Assembly (NCBI GenBank): GCA_963576565.1
Contig: OY755046.1
Span: 54,849,471-54,913,470 of the forward strand
Origin: Aspidapion aeneum
Taxonomy: Eukaryota; Arthropoda; Insecta; Coleoptera; Brentidae
Direction: 5' to 3'
Length of the DNA stretch: 64,000 nucleotides
In this document: positions 24,021-34,949 of the stretch, piece after piece
How positions within the stretch are numbered: the stretch's first letter is position 1
Layout: each line of letters opens with the position of its first letter
The notes under the pieces: generated by a model
The model's database searches: none
Told to the model about the DNA's origin: nothing
What the model saw: only the letters and a program-made list of their open reading frames with translations
Program-made: the position numbers and the translations under genes

Positions 24021-24417
24021 GACCCTGTATGTATCACATATTTTAACAATAGAGAGACGCGACAAACCCATCACAGTCACTAAAATTACCATTTTTTGGT
24101 TATGTTATTTTCTTGCCAAGTTCATTGGCGTTTCACTAAAATAATTTAAATTGTAAGCGGTGAGTAACATCAATCAGCATGCAACATAATAAACAAACAT
24201 GTTTGTCCGCACCCTCTGTACAGGTTTTGTTAAAAATCGTTTATTTTTATTTTCCGACGCTTATGAATTAACAATGACAGAAGGTTTGTTTCTATCTAAA
24301 AACCGAGTATCGAGGATCGATATTTTCATCCTTTGATTTTGATTTTAATAAATTTGACTTTGAAGAGTTTGTCGCGTCTCTAATTCTTTAAAATATGTTC
24401 TACATACAGGGTCGCTT
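24021..24417. mobile_element. MITE with ~47-bp inverted ends and 12-bp flanking direct repeat
   Basis: Left arm 24021-24067 (gaccctgtatgta...agagacgcgacaaac) is the imperfect complement of 24367-24413; the inner 15 bp are exact. The word atagggactaga occurs immediately outside both ends (24009-24020 and 24418-24429). Only one similar word is present in the related uninterrupted repeat near 57468-57480. No coding capacity. Confidence 0.75.
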
Positions 24418-24429
24418 ATAGGGACTAGA

Positions 24430-25879
24430 AAGACACTTTTATATGACACATTTTTTGGAACTTAATCTAATATTGGATGTCACACACTGAAAAAAAATAT
24501 TTGTTAAATGCTTATCTAAGCATTTTAAATCGCCAATTAATTAGTCCAAAGGAACACAAATTTTGTGTGCCGTCGGTAACGTTTCACTTGTCAACTTTTT
24601 TAATACAAATATTGCCTTTAAAGTGGTGGGGCTAATAACTGAATGTTACCTTTAAAAGTTTAAAGATTGTAGATTTGTAAACATGCAGCTTTTTGCAGAT
24701 TTTATGCATAGAAAATTAAATGAAAAATATATATCTTATCACAAGAAATATGTCCCCAGGGGTAAAAACCAATTTTTCCACAAAAAAAATCATTCCACGT
24801 GGCAACTTAGTACAAAAAGAAGTAATGGGTTATAAAGGACTACGTTTTCGAGAGTATTTTAATTATTGATAAAAAGTCGTTTTGTGTTTGAAAATAAAAA
24901 TTTTAAGGTTTGATGCAAATGTTGTTGTTCTTTTTGTAACGTGGATTATCTTACGTATAGCTTGATTTATAAATAAATAAATTTGCGTCATAAGCTTGTT
25001 AAAATATAAAGAAATTGTCCCATCTGTAAAATAAAATTTGACGTCCATTGAAAGACCAGTGGACGCCTACAATTCACTACATTAAAAAATATGTCCATTT
25101 ACGTCCTTTAATGTCTAGAAACGAATTTCCATTAGACCGTCAAAGGATCTTTAAAGGAGGTTTGATGTCATGTTCTGAAACTGACGTCTATGGACGTCTA
25201 AAATGTAAAGACCTGGACGTCCAATAAGGTCCAAACCTTATGTTTACCGAATTATGTTAAAACAAAAGTACAAGCTAATATTTTTGTGGCAATTTCTAAT
25301 GCTTTATAGAGTTGTCAAACTAACCTCACAAAAATAAAATCAAATTTTTTAAACACATATGGAAATATTTTCACAAATATATTATTGTTCATTGGACGTT
25401 AATACCGGATCTGTGTTGGTAACAAGGCCCACCAATATAAGCATATGGTTACAATACTTTAAATAAGGCTGAAAAATAAGTCCCATTAAACAGCATTGTG
25501 TCCCATTAAATTACAGTGTATTTCTCATTATTATTTTTATTATTAAAGTGAAGACAATATTTTAGACATAAAGTTCTGGAAAGTTAAGAGAAATTGGTAT
25601 CGTAAATCTTGTGACTGCTTGCCTGCCTAACATTTAAACCATTTATTTTTTTCATCCTGCAAAAAACGCAAGAAAATTGTTTAATAATAAAGCCTACTGT
25701 TGAGTGTAAGGCCGGGCCCTTATGAGTGGACGAGCCATTGGTAACAGACAACCCTATTTGTTTTTAAATTCGTAATAAAGAAAATTTAGTAATTAACCAC
25801 AGAATTTTAGTACAAGAATACGTAAAGCAACCCCCATAGTAACAAAAAATAAATAGATCCATGACGGATCTAATATCTT
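24430..25879. other. No gene; cluster of ggacgtc words at 25036-25240
   Basis: AT-rich intron sequence. Between 25036 and 25240 the words gacgtcc, gtggacg and gacgtct recur at least six times. A similar short cluster occurs near 44305-44365 next to gene B exon 1. Purpose unknown. Confidence 0.4.
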
Positions 25880-26287
25880 CCTAGCTAGCCTATTAGCACA
25901 CTTCAAGTGAAGCAATGATACATCAGTCCTGAAAACAGCTTTTTGTAAATATCTCAGAAAATAAAGCTTCTACGAAGTCTTTGGTTATGACACAAATTAT
26001 TGAGCGAAATACATTCTACTTTATTCTGAAAACCGCATAGTGATATCATGCTCCTTTAAAAAGTTAGCATTATTTTAATTGTTAAGAAACTGTCATTAGC
26101 ATGAAAGGTGGCGAACACTATTTTACCTAAATATTTTATGAAAATCGGTTTAGCGGTTTAGGAGCTATCATGTTACGGACAGACACACACACACAGACAT
26201 ACATTATAAGTCAAAATACACCTAAATAACACATTTTTCATCAAAACTAATACCTTTTTAGCCATTGCTGTGTGAGCTAGGAAGGTA
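25880..26287. mobile_element. Dispersed element ending in cttcctagct
   Basis: The ends cttcctagct (25883) and agctaggaag (26276) are inverted. Near the right end the text tgaaaatcggtttagcggtt is followed by an (ac)n-rich tract and acagacat, as in the larger elements at 48071-48823 and 60376-61145. Non-coding. Confidence 0.55.
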
Positions 26288-26547
26288 AAAATAATTGTTC
26301 TATCCTGTCAAACCTTCTCACTTCTGACAGTTTTTTTTTTTGTTTTGTTTACCAAAAAGCACATGGGAACTGCTGCGACATTACATAGCGGTTTTTCGCG
26401 GCACTTCACACGTCACTAAAATGTATTTTAATGTCTTGCCAGATCTGACATTGCTTACTTAGTTTCATAGATACGACGGGTGGGCCTTATTAAAGGGTTT
26501 TTTGTTTTTAACAAGTAATTGAGAAAAGGAGTGCCAGAAATATAGAC

Positions 26548-27415
26548 TCATGTTACCTTTATGGACCTACAAAAACCATATGATACCATTCCAGTAGAAA
26601 AATTATGGACAGTGTACATAAAAGCAATAAAAGAACTATACAAAGGATCAAAATCTAAAATTAAAATTGGGAATCGACTTTTAAAAGAATTCCTGGTAAC
26701 GCAAGGCTTAACACAGAGATGTTGTATTTCTCCAACTCTTTCTAAAATATAAATCGCAGTTGCTCCAAAAAACTGGAAACGTAACGTACGCGGCATGGGA
26801 ATACATTACAGTTTGCTAAAGACAAAGTAACTGTAGCTAATGATAAAGAAGATATGGAGTATATGATGAGAAATTTAACGGAAAAATACCAAAAGTGAGC
26901 GGGGACAAGACACAGTACTTATGTTCTGGAAACGAGACAATAGACAAACAATATCTTTATGCAATGAGTATGTATACTTGGCTGTCACATTTGATCAGAC
27001 AGGAACAGACTGTAAAAAACTGGAAAAAAAAGCAAAAGCACAAATGGTTATTGGATGCCTTAACAGTATTTTGTGGAGCAGAGAGATAAAAAAGAATGTA
27101 AAATTTAACATATATGAAACAATGGTAAAAAGCACGCTGTTGTATGGAATAGAGACTTGTCGCGTAACAAAAAAATACAAACCAAAATGGAAAGTGTTGA
27201 AATGGATGCAATAAGAAGATATATATCTAGAACAGATCATATAAGAAATGGCAACCAATAGGGCGCAGAAAAAGAGGGTTCATAATCTAGAATGGCAACA
27301 GTCAATCCAAAGATCAATAAGTCAAAAAAACATGACAGAAGATGATTGTCAGGATCGAATGAGGTGGAGAATAGGCGTCGGATAACGTAGAAAAACGTTC
27401 TAAACCGACATAGCA
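26548..27415 (+). pseudogene. Internally deleted non-LTR retrotransposon
   Basis: The reverse-transcriptase part begins VTFMDLQKPYDTIPVEKLW and runs through IKELYKGSKSKIKIGNRLL to GLTQRCCISPTLSKI, then a stop. NWKRNVRGMGI and a degraded active-site region (about 26790-26870) follow. VYLAVTFDQTGTDCKKLEKK and GCLNSILWSREIKKN come next, then MVKSTLLYGIETCRVTKK, the usual post-RT stretch, ending in RMRWRIGVG near 27380. Several stops interrupt it. It belongs to the same broad group as 13009-14016 and lies inside the gene A intron. Confidence 0.85.
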
Positions 27416-27509
27416 ATAGTAGTAGTACGTATACCCCTCAACCACCTTAGATGTTTTTGTGCTGTCTGGCTATTGAATAAATTTTTTTACAAACGAAATT
27501 ATAACTTAC

Positions 27510-27630
27510 CGGCCGAATTAATGGAAAATGTGTTTTGGAGCTGTGCATCCTCTTGCCCAGATGCAACATCGCTCAAAATTAGTAGAATAGCCGAAGCTAA
27601 AACTGCAAAACACAACTTGTAGCCAACCAT
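27510..27630 (-). CDS. Gene A exon 1: signal peptide exon
   Basis: ATG at 27630 opens 40 codons: MVGYKLCFAVLASAILLILS, then DVASGQEDAQLQNTFSINSA. The exon ends one base into the next codon at a consensus donor (G|GTAAGT). The first 25 residues are a typical signal peptide with probable cleavage after Ala-Ser-Gly. The start is supported by paralogue B, whose exon aligns from its own MGGYKLCF. Joined to 19430-19743 it gives a 144-residue protein, probably secreted. A TATA-like box lies about 51-60 nt upstream. Confidence 0.78.
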
Positions 27631-27680
27631 GATTTTTGTTTGTCAAAATGTTTTGGTGAAAGATAGAAAGTCAAGCCCGT

Positions 27681-27690
27681 TTTTATAAAA
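27681..27690 (-). promoter_or_regulatory. TATA box of gene A
   Basis: The minus strand reads ttttataaaa followed by acgggcttgactttc, 51-60 nt before the ATG. The gene B flank aligns over this stretch (cggagttggctttc) but has lost the consensus TATA (ttagaaaa). Confidence 0.55.
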
Positions 27691-27699
27691 CTGGTAAAA

Positions 27700-29455
27700 A
27701 ACTAATTTAAGTTATTATCAATTGTTTAGTAAGTTATTATTTTTTTATTGATTTAATTAACGAAATTTTGGACGGTATTGGACCAAAAACAATATAGCAA
27801 TAATTTTAATGTTCCAAGTTTTTATGATAACATAAAAAAATACTTTGCCAATTAATGGGGCCCTAAGCCACCCACTTCTTTTATTAAATGTGTACCTAAG
27901 GACCATTAAATGAAGTTTGTCAATTCCACACTTAAAATTGCGATTGATACACATGGGTAAGCAATTTTTTAATTAAGAACATGTATTTTGATCATTCTTC
28001 TTTCGTGGTTCTTAAATTCCAGAATTAATTATTCGAGCAAAATAAAAATTTTGCTCCAGGGGTTCTGCAGTACACCCTGTTCCAGACCTCTCCATAATTT
28101 TGGAGCTATGAGTATACAGTCTTTATTCTGTATGCACCATTGAGTTGTATAACGCCCTAAAAGGGCGTTAGAGACGGAAAGACAAGGCATTTTTTATTGA
28201 CCCTATCCAATTTGGTTCCTATGGTCGGGTATTTCTTTTACAATAAAAACAGAAATAGACATTATTGAACATGTGAAACGGACAAAGATAGGGTGATTTT
28301 GCATGCTAATAATACCCTAGATAATATAAGGGTACTTTTATCTCTTTCACACTGACGGCATAAGTGCGACAGAAAAGCAGCTGGCTACCTTTAATCCACC
28401 TGCCGTATTTTGAGTGATTCTACCTGTTAGTCCGTGTATACAGGGAAAACTGATAGACAATGTTGTCTAAGTACGGAAATGATTTTTTTTGAATTTTGTG
28501 CGGGAATATTACAAAAAGAAATCTTAAAACGTTTAAAAACAAGTTTAGAAGTAACTATTTGAGTTTAAACATGGTCCAAAATTGTTTTTTGTGGAAAAGA
28601 AGAAAAAAAATCCATAAAAAAACAACATTTCATGGGTAAGTCGTCTTGACAGATAGTTTTTCCTAAAACACGAGAAAGTTCAGTAGCGTCACGATAGATA
28701 GTTTTTTCTGCGACCGTGCGATTTTACCCTCACACATTTTGATTCAGAAAGTGTCACTTCCCCGCACTTTTTTTTGCATTGCATGAAAATTAACAAAAAG
28801 TATTTGATTTTCTTAAAAATGATTTCTTTTTAAATTCTTACATACCGATTTTTATCCAGTTGTTTTTGTTTTTTCGAACCAAACTTTTGACATGTCACGG
28901 TCGAGTTTCATACATCTTGATGAATTGTTACACACACTGATCTATGTTTTTATAAATTTCGATAAATTTAATGTTTTTTGCGGACTTTACAGTAATTTTA
29001 AGTTAAATTTTGGTCTTTCATCGCGAAAGTATATATTTATTATTATATGACCACCGCGACCGGTCTACAGGCCGGTATCATATGTTTATGTCCTTCTAAT
29101 GTCATTTGACTATCATGCTGTCTTACTTAATAAGGTCACTTAGTTTAATTAATAATTTTGTCCTACATAATATAAAAGAAGAATAGAAACCAACAAAAAA
29201 TTTGTGACACTTCGATTACCCATTTTCTTTGATTGCGATGGATTAGGGTGACCAGATTACGGTTTATTAGGGTGCCCAGAGTGCGCAAAAAAAGATTTTG
29301 AAAAATTTCCCTAAAAAAATTGAAGACCAAACACTCACTCGCCACTCAATGTTTATGGTCGCATACACTAATCCTAACTCGATTTCCGACGATTATTGAC
29401 AATGGTTACCCCCTGGACATAAACCTAACAACTTTTACTATATTTATTAACAATA
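27700..29455. other. Gene A 5' flank; no other gene recognised
   Basis: The flank to about 27890 is alignable with the gene B flank (44590-44770), both ending near a gccaatt-atgggg-ccctaagc motif. An isolated unit of the repeat array found at 31990-34340 occurs at about 28010-28150 (gcaaaataaaaattttgctcc, then ctgcagtacacc). The rest is AT-rich and unassigned. Confidence 0.5.
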
Positions 29456-30392
29456 GGTAGGTTAGGTTTGGTTAGGTTGGGTTAGGTTGGGTTAGGTTGG
29501 GTTAGGTTGGGTTAGGTTGGGTTAGGTTGGGTTAGGTTGGGTTAGGTTGGGCTGGGTTGGGTTAGGTTGGGTTAGGTTGGGTTAGGTTGGGTTAGGTTGG
29601 GTTAGGTTGGGTTAGGTTGGGTTAGGTTGGGTTAGGTTGGGTTAGGTTGGGTTAGGTTGGGTTAGGTTGGGTTAGGTTGGGTTAGGTTGGGTTAGGTTGG
29701 GTTAGGTTGGGTTAGGTTGGGTTAGGTTGGGTTAGGTTGGGTTAGGTTGGGTTAGGTTGGGTTAGGTTGGGTTAGGTTGGGTTAGGTTGGGTTAGGTTGG
29801 GTTAGGTTGGGTTAGGTTGGGTTAGGTTGGGTTAGGTTGGGTTAGGTTGGATTAGGTTGGGTTAGGTTGGGTTAGGTTGGGTTAGGTTGGGTTAGGTTGG
29901 GTTAGGTTGGGTTAGGTTGGGTTAGGTTGGGTTAGGTTGGGTTAGGTTGGGTTAGGTTGGGTTAGGTTGGGTTAGGTTGGGTTAGGTTGGGTTAGGTTGG
30001 GTTAGGTTGGGTTAGGTTGGGTTAGGTTGGGTTAGGTTGGGTTAGGTTGGGTTAGGTTGGGTTAGGTTGGGTTAGGTTGGGTTAGGTTGGGTTAGGTTGG
30101 GTTAGGTTGGGTTAGGTTGGGTTAGGTTGGGTTAGGTTGGGTTAGGTTGGGTTAGGTTGGGTTAGGTTGGGTTAGGTTGGGTTAGGTTGGGTTAGGTTAT
30201 GTTAGGTTGGGTTAGGTTGGGTTAGGTTGGGTTAGGTTGGGTTAGGTTGGGTTAGGTTGGGTTAGGTTGGGTTAGGTTGGGTTAGGTTGGGTTAGGTTGG
30301 GTTAGGTTGGGTTAGGTTGGGTTAGGTTGGGTTAGGTTGGGTTAGGTTGGGTTAGGTTGGGTTAGGTTGGGTTAGGTTGGGTTAGGTTGGTT
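29456..30392. repeat. (TTAGGTTGGG)n decamer array, about 93 units
   Basis: The decamer gttaggttgg is repeated almost without change for about 930 bp. Exceptions are at 29551 (gctgggttgg), 29851 (attaggttgg) and 30191 (gttaggttat). The decamer is one TTAGG, the ancestral insect telomere unit, plus one TTGGG. The array is internal and in one orientation, and decays into ttcggttaggttcgg-like text to about 30560. Confidence 0.95.
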
Positions 30393-31059
30393 CAGTTTGA
30401 GTATGTTCGGTTAGGTTCCGCTAGGATTGTTTAGGTTAGGTTTAGCTATATTCGGTTAGGTTCGGTTCAGTTTAAGCAAATCGAACCGAACCAAACCGAA
30501 CCGTTAGATTCGGTTTGATTTGGTTCATTTCGATACGGATGGGTTCAGTTTGCTTTTGTTCAGTTAGACCTTCGATAAATTTTAAAAAAGTAAATAATTA
30601 TTAATTTTTAGTGTTTTAAGGAATAAAAATTGATATAATGTTCAATTAAACTAATTTTTATTTGTAAAAATGTAGGAATCATAATTTTCTTGATTTTGTT
30701 TTGAATTTCATGCTTTTTTAAAAATTGTGCATTTTCATAAAAGGACCAAAAAAACTGACCCGATTTGGATCAGTGACCTTAGTTATTTCAAGTTTTTGTT
30801 GACAGCTGATAGACGTCAGGGACCGTTTTGTTTCAGTTTGAAATGAGAAAATGCTTCTTTTGTAGCAATTTGTATGGATTTTAATGGGGTTTTAAGAATG
30901 TTTCAATTTCAATTTTTTTAACAAAATCAACGATAATCCGCAATTTTTTTTTTAGAAATCACTATAAAATGGTCTAAAATTATCATTTTTCAAAAAACTT
31001 CGTAGTTTTAAGAAAGGTGGTAAAACGTACCAGACCCCTGAAATGTGTTGCAGTCTAGG
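30393..31059. other. Degenerate repeat flank, no gene
   Basis: 30393-30560 contains decayed decamer words and an inverted ggttcggt / accgaacc cluster. The remainder to 31059 is AT-rich with no convincing frame. Confidence 0.5.
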
Positions 31060-31486
31060 ACAACTGGGCGCCGCCAACTCGGCGCCACCAACTGGGCGGC
31101 AGGCCAACTGGGCGCCGGGCCAACTTGACGCCGAGCCAACTGGGCGCCGGACTAAAATATTTTTTCTTGATAAAATGTGCAGATGAAAAACAACCTTAAA
31201 AAAATTAAAGTGGCGGATCCAAAATGGCGGACTTTCTTATTTATGCATCGATATGTATCGAATATGGAACTTGGCGGTGTTTCAAGTCGCAGAACACTAA
31301 ACCTACCAAATTTCAACACTCGACTTAATAGATGTTGAAAGTTTTGTATAAATAACATATTTATTTTGTTTTTATCTGCACATTTTATCGAAAAAAAAAA
31401 TAGTCCGGCGCTGAGTTGGCCCGGCGCCCATTAGGCCCGGCGTGGCGCCCTGTTGGCGGCGCCGAGTTGGCCCGGCGCCCGGTTGT
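31060..31486. mobile_element. GC-rich foldback element with repeated subterminal motif
   Basis: Left arm 31060-31190 carries tandem ccaactgggcgccgg-like words and ends in gataaaatgtgcagat. Right arm 31375-31486 is its imperfect complement (atctgcacattttatc, then ggcgcc-gttggcccggcgcc words). The arms are far more GC-rich than their surroundings. The middle contains ggcggatccaaaatggcgga. No transposase. Flanking duplication was not clear. Confidence 0.75.
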
Positions 31487-31514
31487 TCCATTTCGAATTG
31501 AAATTTTTAGTTCC

Positions 31515-31640
31515 GAAATTTCATCTGACTCGAGCATAACTTGTAGTCCACCCAAGAAAAGAAGAGTTGAAGAAGACCCTTGTTCAAAGAAAGAAAATAT
31601 TTTACCTGGAAGGTACAACATTTGTAAAGTTCTAAGATGA
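31515..31640 (+). CDS. Possible nuclear-protein exon (unrecognised)
   Basis: After an acceptor-like aatttttag the frame reads SSEISSDSSITCSPPKKRRV, then EEDPCSKKENILPGRYNICK and a stop. The composition (Ser-rich, then a basic PPKKRRV patch like a classical nuclear localisation signal) looks like genuine protein, unlike surrounding frames. A possible donor ggaag|gtacaa lies at about 31611. It abuts the foldback element, so it may also be a transposon-captured piece. No partner exon was found. Confidence 0.25.
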   Translation, partial: EISSDSSITCSPPKKRRVEEDPCSKKENILPGRYNICKVLR

Positions 31641-31989
31641 AAACAATAATTTTAATACATCCACTGCACTTAGCATGCTTAGAAATTCTTTTTACTCTTT
31701 TTTTTTCTGAAGAGAATTTTGTAAACACACACAAGTAAGTATTCATGAATTATTTATTATTCAAACAGAAAATTGTTGATAAAAAAATTCTAGTGGAATT
31801 CAAAATTTTTATTTTGCGCCGCCACTGCCCTTTTTTATCCAAGACAAGCAAATAGAATATTTTTGCGATGTTGCATGTTTCCGGACTCACCAAACCGAAA
31901 TTCTATTTTCATCCCTATTTTGCTCATTAAATTCTTACTTGTATTTGGTCAATTGCGATAAAAGCTTGATATAATGGCAATTTTGGCCC

Positions 31990-34340
31990 ATGCCGGGTCT
32001 ACCCGTAGGGTATAGAAGTCAATGGTATGCACACACTTTCATTTCTTCCAGACTTTTCTTTTGGGTACAGAGACCCGATACCCTTCAAGAAAGCTTTGGT
32101 TTAATTTGTAAAGGTGTCTTGTCCCTTTACCTAAAATTTTTTAAAATTTAATTCATGAGTAAATTATTCGGAGCAAAATATAGTTTTGCTCCAGTGATTC
32201 TACATTACTCACCTGTTCCAGATATGTCCCCCATGTTAATACCTTCAGTATATCAGACGACTTCATCCTGAGTGCAGGGTACACACTTCCATTTCTTCGA
32301 GACTCCCCTTTTGGGTACCAAGACCAGATACCCTTAAAGAAAGCTTGGGTTTCATTTGTAAAAGTATCTTGTCTGCAACATAAAAATTTCGCTTCAGTGG
32401 TTCAGTAGCACACACCTGCTTCAAACCTCTTTCCTATTTTAAAACCGTCAGTACATCAGACAGCTTCATTCTTGGTGCAAGATACACACTTCTATTTCTT
32501 TCAGACTTTCCTTTTTGTATAGAGACCAGATACCTTTAAAGAAGTTCTTGGTATAATTTGCAGAGGTATTTTGTCGCTGTTTATGTACTGGCTAAAAAAT
32601 AATAATAAATTATAGGAAGCAAAACAAAATTTTGTTTAAGTGTTCTGCAGTACACACCTGCTCCAGACCTCCCGACTATTTTGAAACCGTCAGTATTCCA
32701 GAATACTTTATTCGGGGTGTAAGGTACACACTTGTATTTCTTTCAGACTTTCCTTTTCGGTAAAGAGACCGGATACCCTTCGGTTTAATTCATAAAGGTA
32801 CTTTATCCCGGTTCCTGGCTAAAAAGTATTTTTATTAGGGTATCCGGTAACCTTAAAGAAAGCTTCTGTTTAATTTATGAAGCGATTTTATCCCTGTGCC
32901 TGGCTAAAATCTATTTTGCTTAAATTCGAGAATAAATTATCACGGAATAAATAAAGTTTTGCAAGTAGTACACCCTGCTCCAGACCCCTCCAGAATTTTG
33001 GAGCCGTCAGTATAACAAACGCCTTTATTCTGTGTGCAAGGTACATAATTTCATTTCTTGCAGACTTCTTAAAGGCATTTTATCTATGTACCTAGCTGAA
33101 AAGTATTGTTATTAAATTTCAGAATAAACAATAAAGGGCAAAATAAAATTTCGCTGCAGTAGTTCTAAATTACGCACCTGCTCCAGACCTCATTTTGAAA
33201 CTATCAGTATACCAGACGCCTTCATTCTGGGTGCAAAGTACACACTTTCTTTCAGACTTCCTTTCTCGGTACAGAGACTGGATACCCTTAAAGGAAACTT
33301 CGGTTAAGTATTTTGTAAAGTTAACTTGTCCCTGTTCATGTACTGACTAAAAAGTAGAATAGTTTTTATTGAACAAATTATCCAGAGCAAACTAAAATTT
33401 TGCTCCAGTGGTTCTGCAGTACACACTTGCTCCAGACCTCTCCCATACTTTGAAACCGTCAGCATACCAGACGATTTCATTCTGGGTGCAAGGTACACAT
33501 TACCATTTCTTCTAGATTCCCTTTTGAGTAAAGAGACTGGATACCCATAAGGAAGCTTCGGTTGCCCCCCCTTTTGTCCAGAGAACTCCAAATATAAGAG
33601 ACACATTCTGGTGTATTATACAACGGAACAAAAAAAATATTATTATATACATGTTCAAAAAATCCCTTCCTTCCCTTTTTAAAAGACTGGGAGCGCCCTA
33701 GGTTATATTGTCCCTGTTCATGTACTGGCTAAAAAGTATTTTTGTTAAATTTCAAAATAATCTGGTGTCAGTATAATACTAGACACCTTTATCCTGGGTG
33801 CAAGGTACACACTTTCATTCCTTCCAGACTGCCCTTTTGGGTATAGAAACCGGATACTCTTAAAGAAAGCTTTAGTTTGATTCATAAATGTATCTTGTCC
33901 TTGTACAGTACACCCCTGCTCCAGACTTCTCCTTTTTTTGAAATCGTCAGTATACCAGACCACTTTATTCTGGATGTCTAATCATGTACTGTCTTAAAGT
34001 ATTTTTACTAAATTCCAGAATAAATTAAACGGGAAAAATCAAAATTTTACTCCAGTGCAGTGGTTCTGCAGAACTCACCTACTCCAGACCTCTCCTCTAT
34101 TTAGAAACCGTCACTATAGCAGACCACTTCATTCTGGGTGCAGGTACAGACTGGATACCTTTAAAAAAACTTTGGTTTAATTTATAAAGGTATCTCGTTC
34201 TTGTTCATGTAGTGGCTAAAAATTATTTTTATTAACTTCCAGGGAGAAGTTATCTAGGGCAACATAAAATTTCTGCAGTACACACCTGCTCCAGACTTCT
34301 TTTCTTTTTAAAACCGTCAGTATACCAGATGACTTTAATC
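31990..34340. repeat. Diverged tandem array, ~10 units of 165-325 bp
   Basis: Units repeat the order gagcaaaataaaattttgct, ctgcagtacacacctgctcc, ccgtcagtataccaga, caaggtacacacttccattt, gagaccggatacccttaaag and catgtactggctaaaaag. The ccgtcagtat landmark falls near 32248, 32445, 32685, 33010, 33205, 33455, 33765, 33945, 34110 and 34315. Unit tails continue after 34950, so the LINE at 34393-34940 was inserted into the array. Reading frames here are artefacts. Confidence 0.85.
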
Positions 34341-34392
34341 TGGGGGCAAGGTACGGTATACTTCCATTTCTTTCAAACTTCCTTTTTGGATG

Positions 34393-34940
34393 CAGATACC
34401 CTTATACCTGTTTTTCGACAAGTTTTTGATAAGAAACTAACCTGGAAAAACCAGATATCGAATGCACTTTCAAAAGCAAGGGGAGCCCACAGTAGACTAA
34501 ACTTCTTGTTAAATACCAGCAACACTCTACACCGAAGAGTAAAATTACAAATATGGAGGCAAGTCTTTCGCCTCATACTAACATATGCAGCCCCATGCTG
34601 GAACAGAGTGTGCAAAATGCAAATGGGAAGGCTACAAAGCTTCCAAAACAGAGTCGTAAGACAAATAGCTGGAGCCCTTTGGTTTGTGCATAACCGACAA
34701 ATAAATTAATTAAGAGAGAACTCAACATTGAGGATGTACCAGAAACAATCCAGGAGCAGAAGGATCGTTTTATGAGACGATTCGAGGGGCATCAATATCC
34801 CGGGGTACAGGATGCATTCCTGTACCGGCCCGGAAACAGGCCGGGGCCCTACAAGAGGCCCCTGCAGTACATACTAGAAATGAAAGAGGTACATACCTAT
34901 CATGCACAAGCATTATATCTTAGTAGTGGTAGTAGACCGT
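34393..34940 (+). pseudogene. 3' part of a Jockey-type LINE
   Basis: The frame from about 34410 reads VFDKKLTWKNQISNALSKAR, then LLNTSNTLHRRVKLQIWRQV, LILTYAAPCWN and LQSFQNRVVRQIAGALWFV, the C-terminal part of Jockey-group reverse transcriptases. After a stop and frame change HQYPGVQDAFLYRPGN and the 3' untranslated part follow, ending with a gtagtggtagtag tail. The N-terminus, endonuclease and most of the RT are missing. It is inserted in the tandem array. Confidence 0.85.
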
Positions 34941-34949
34941 TAGAGGAAC

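Noticed and set aside
33304..33606. 100-codon minus-strand frame
   Set aside because: Lies in the diverged tandem array; other units do not keep it open.
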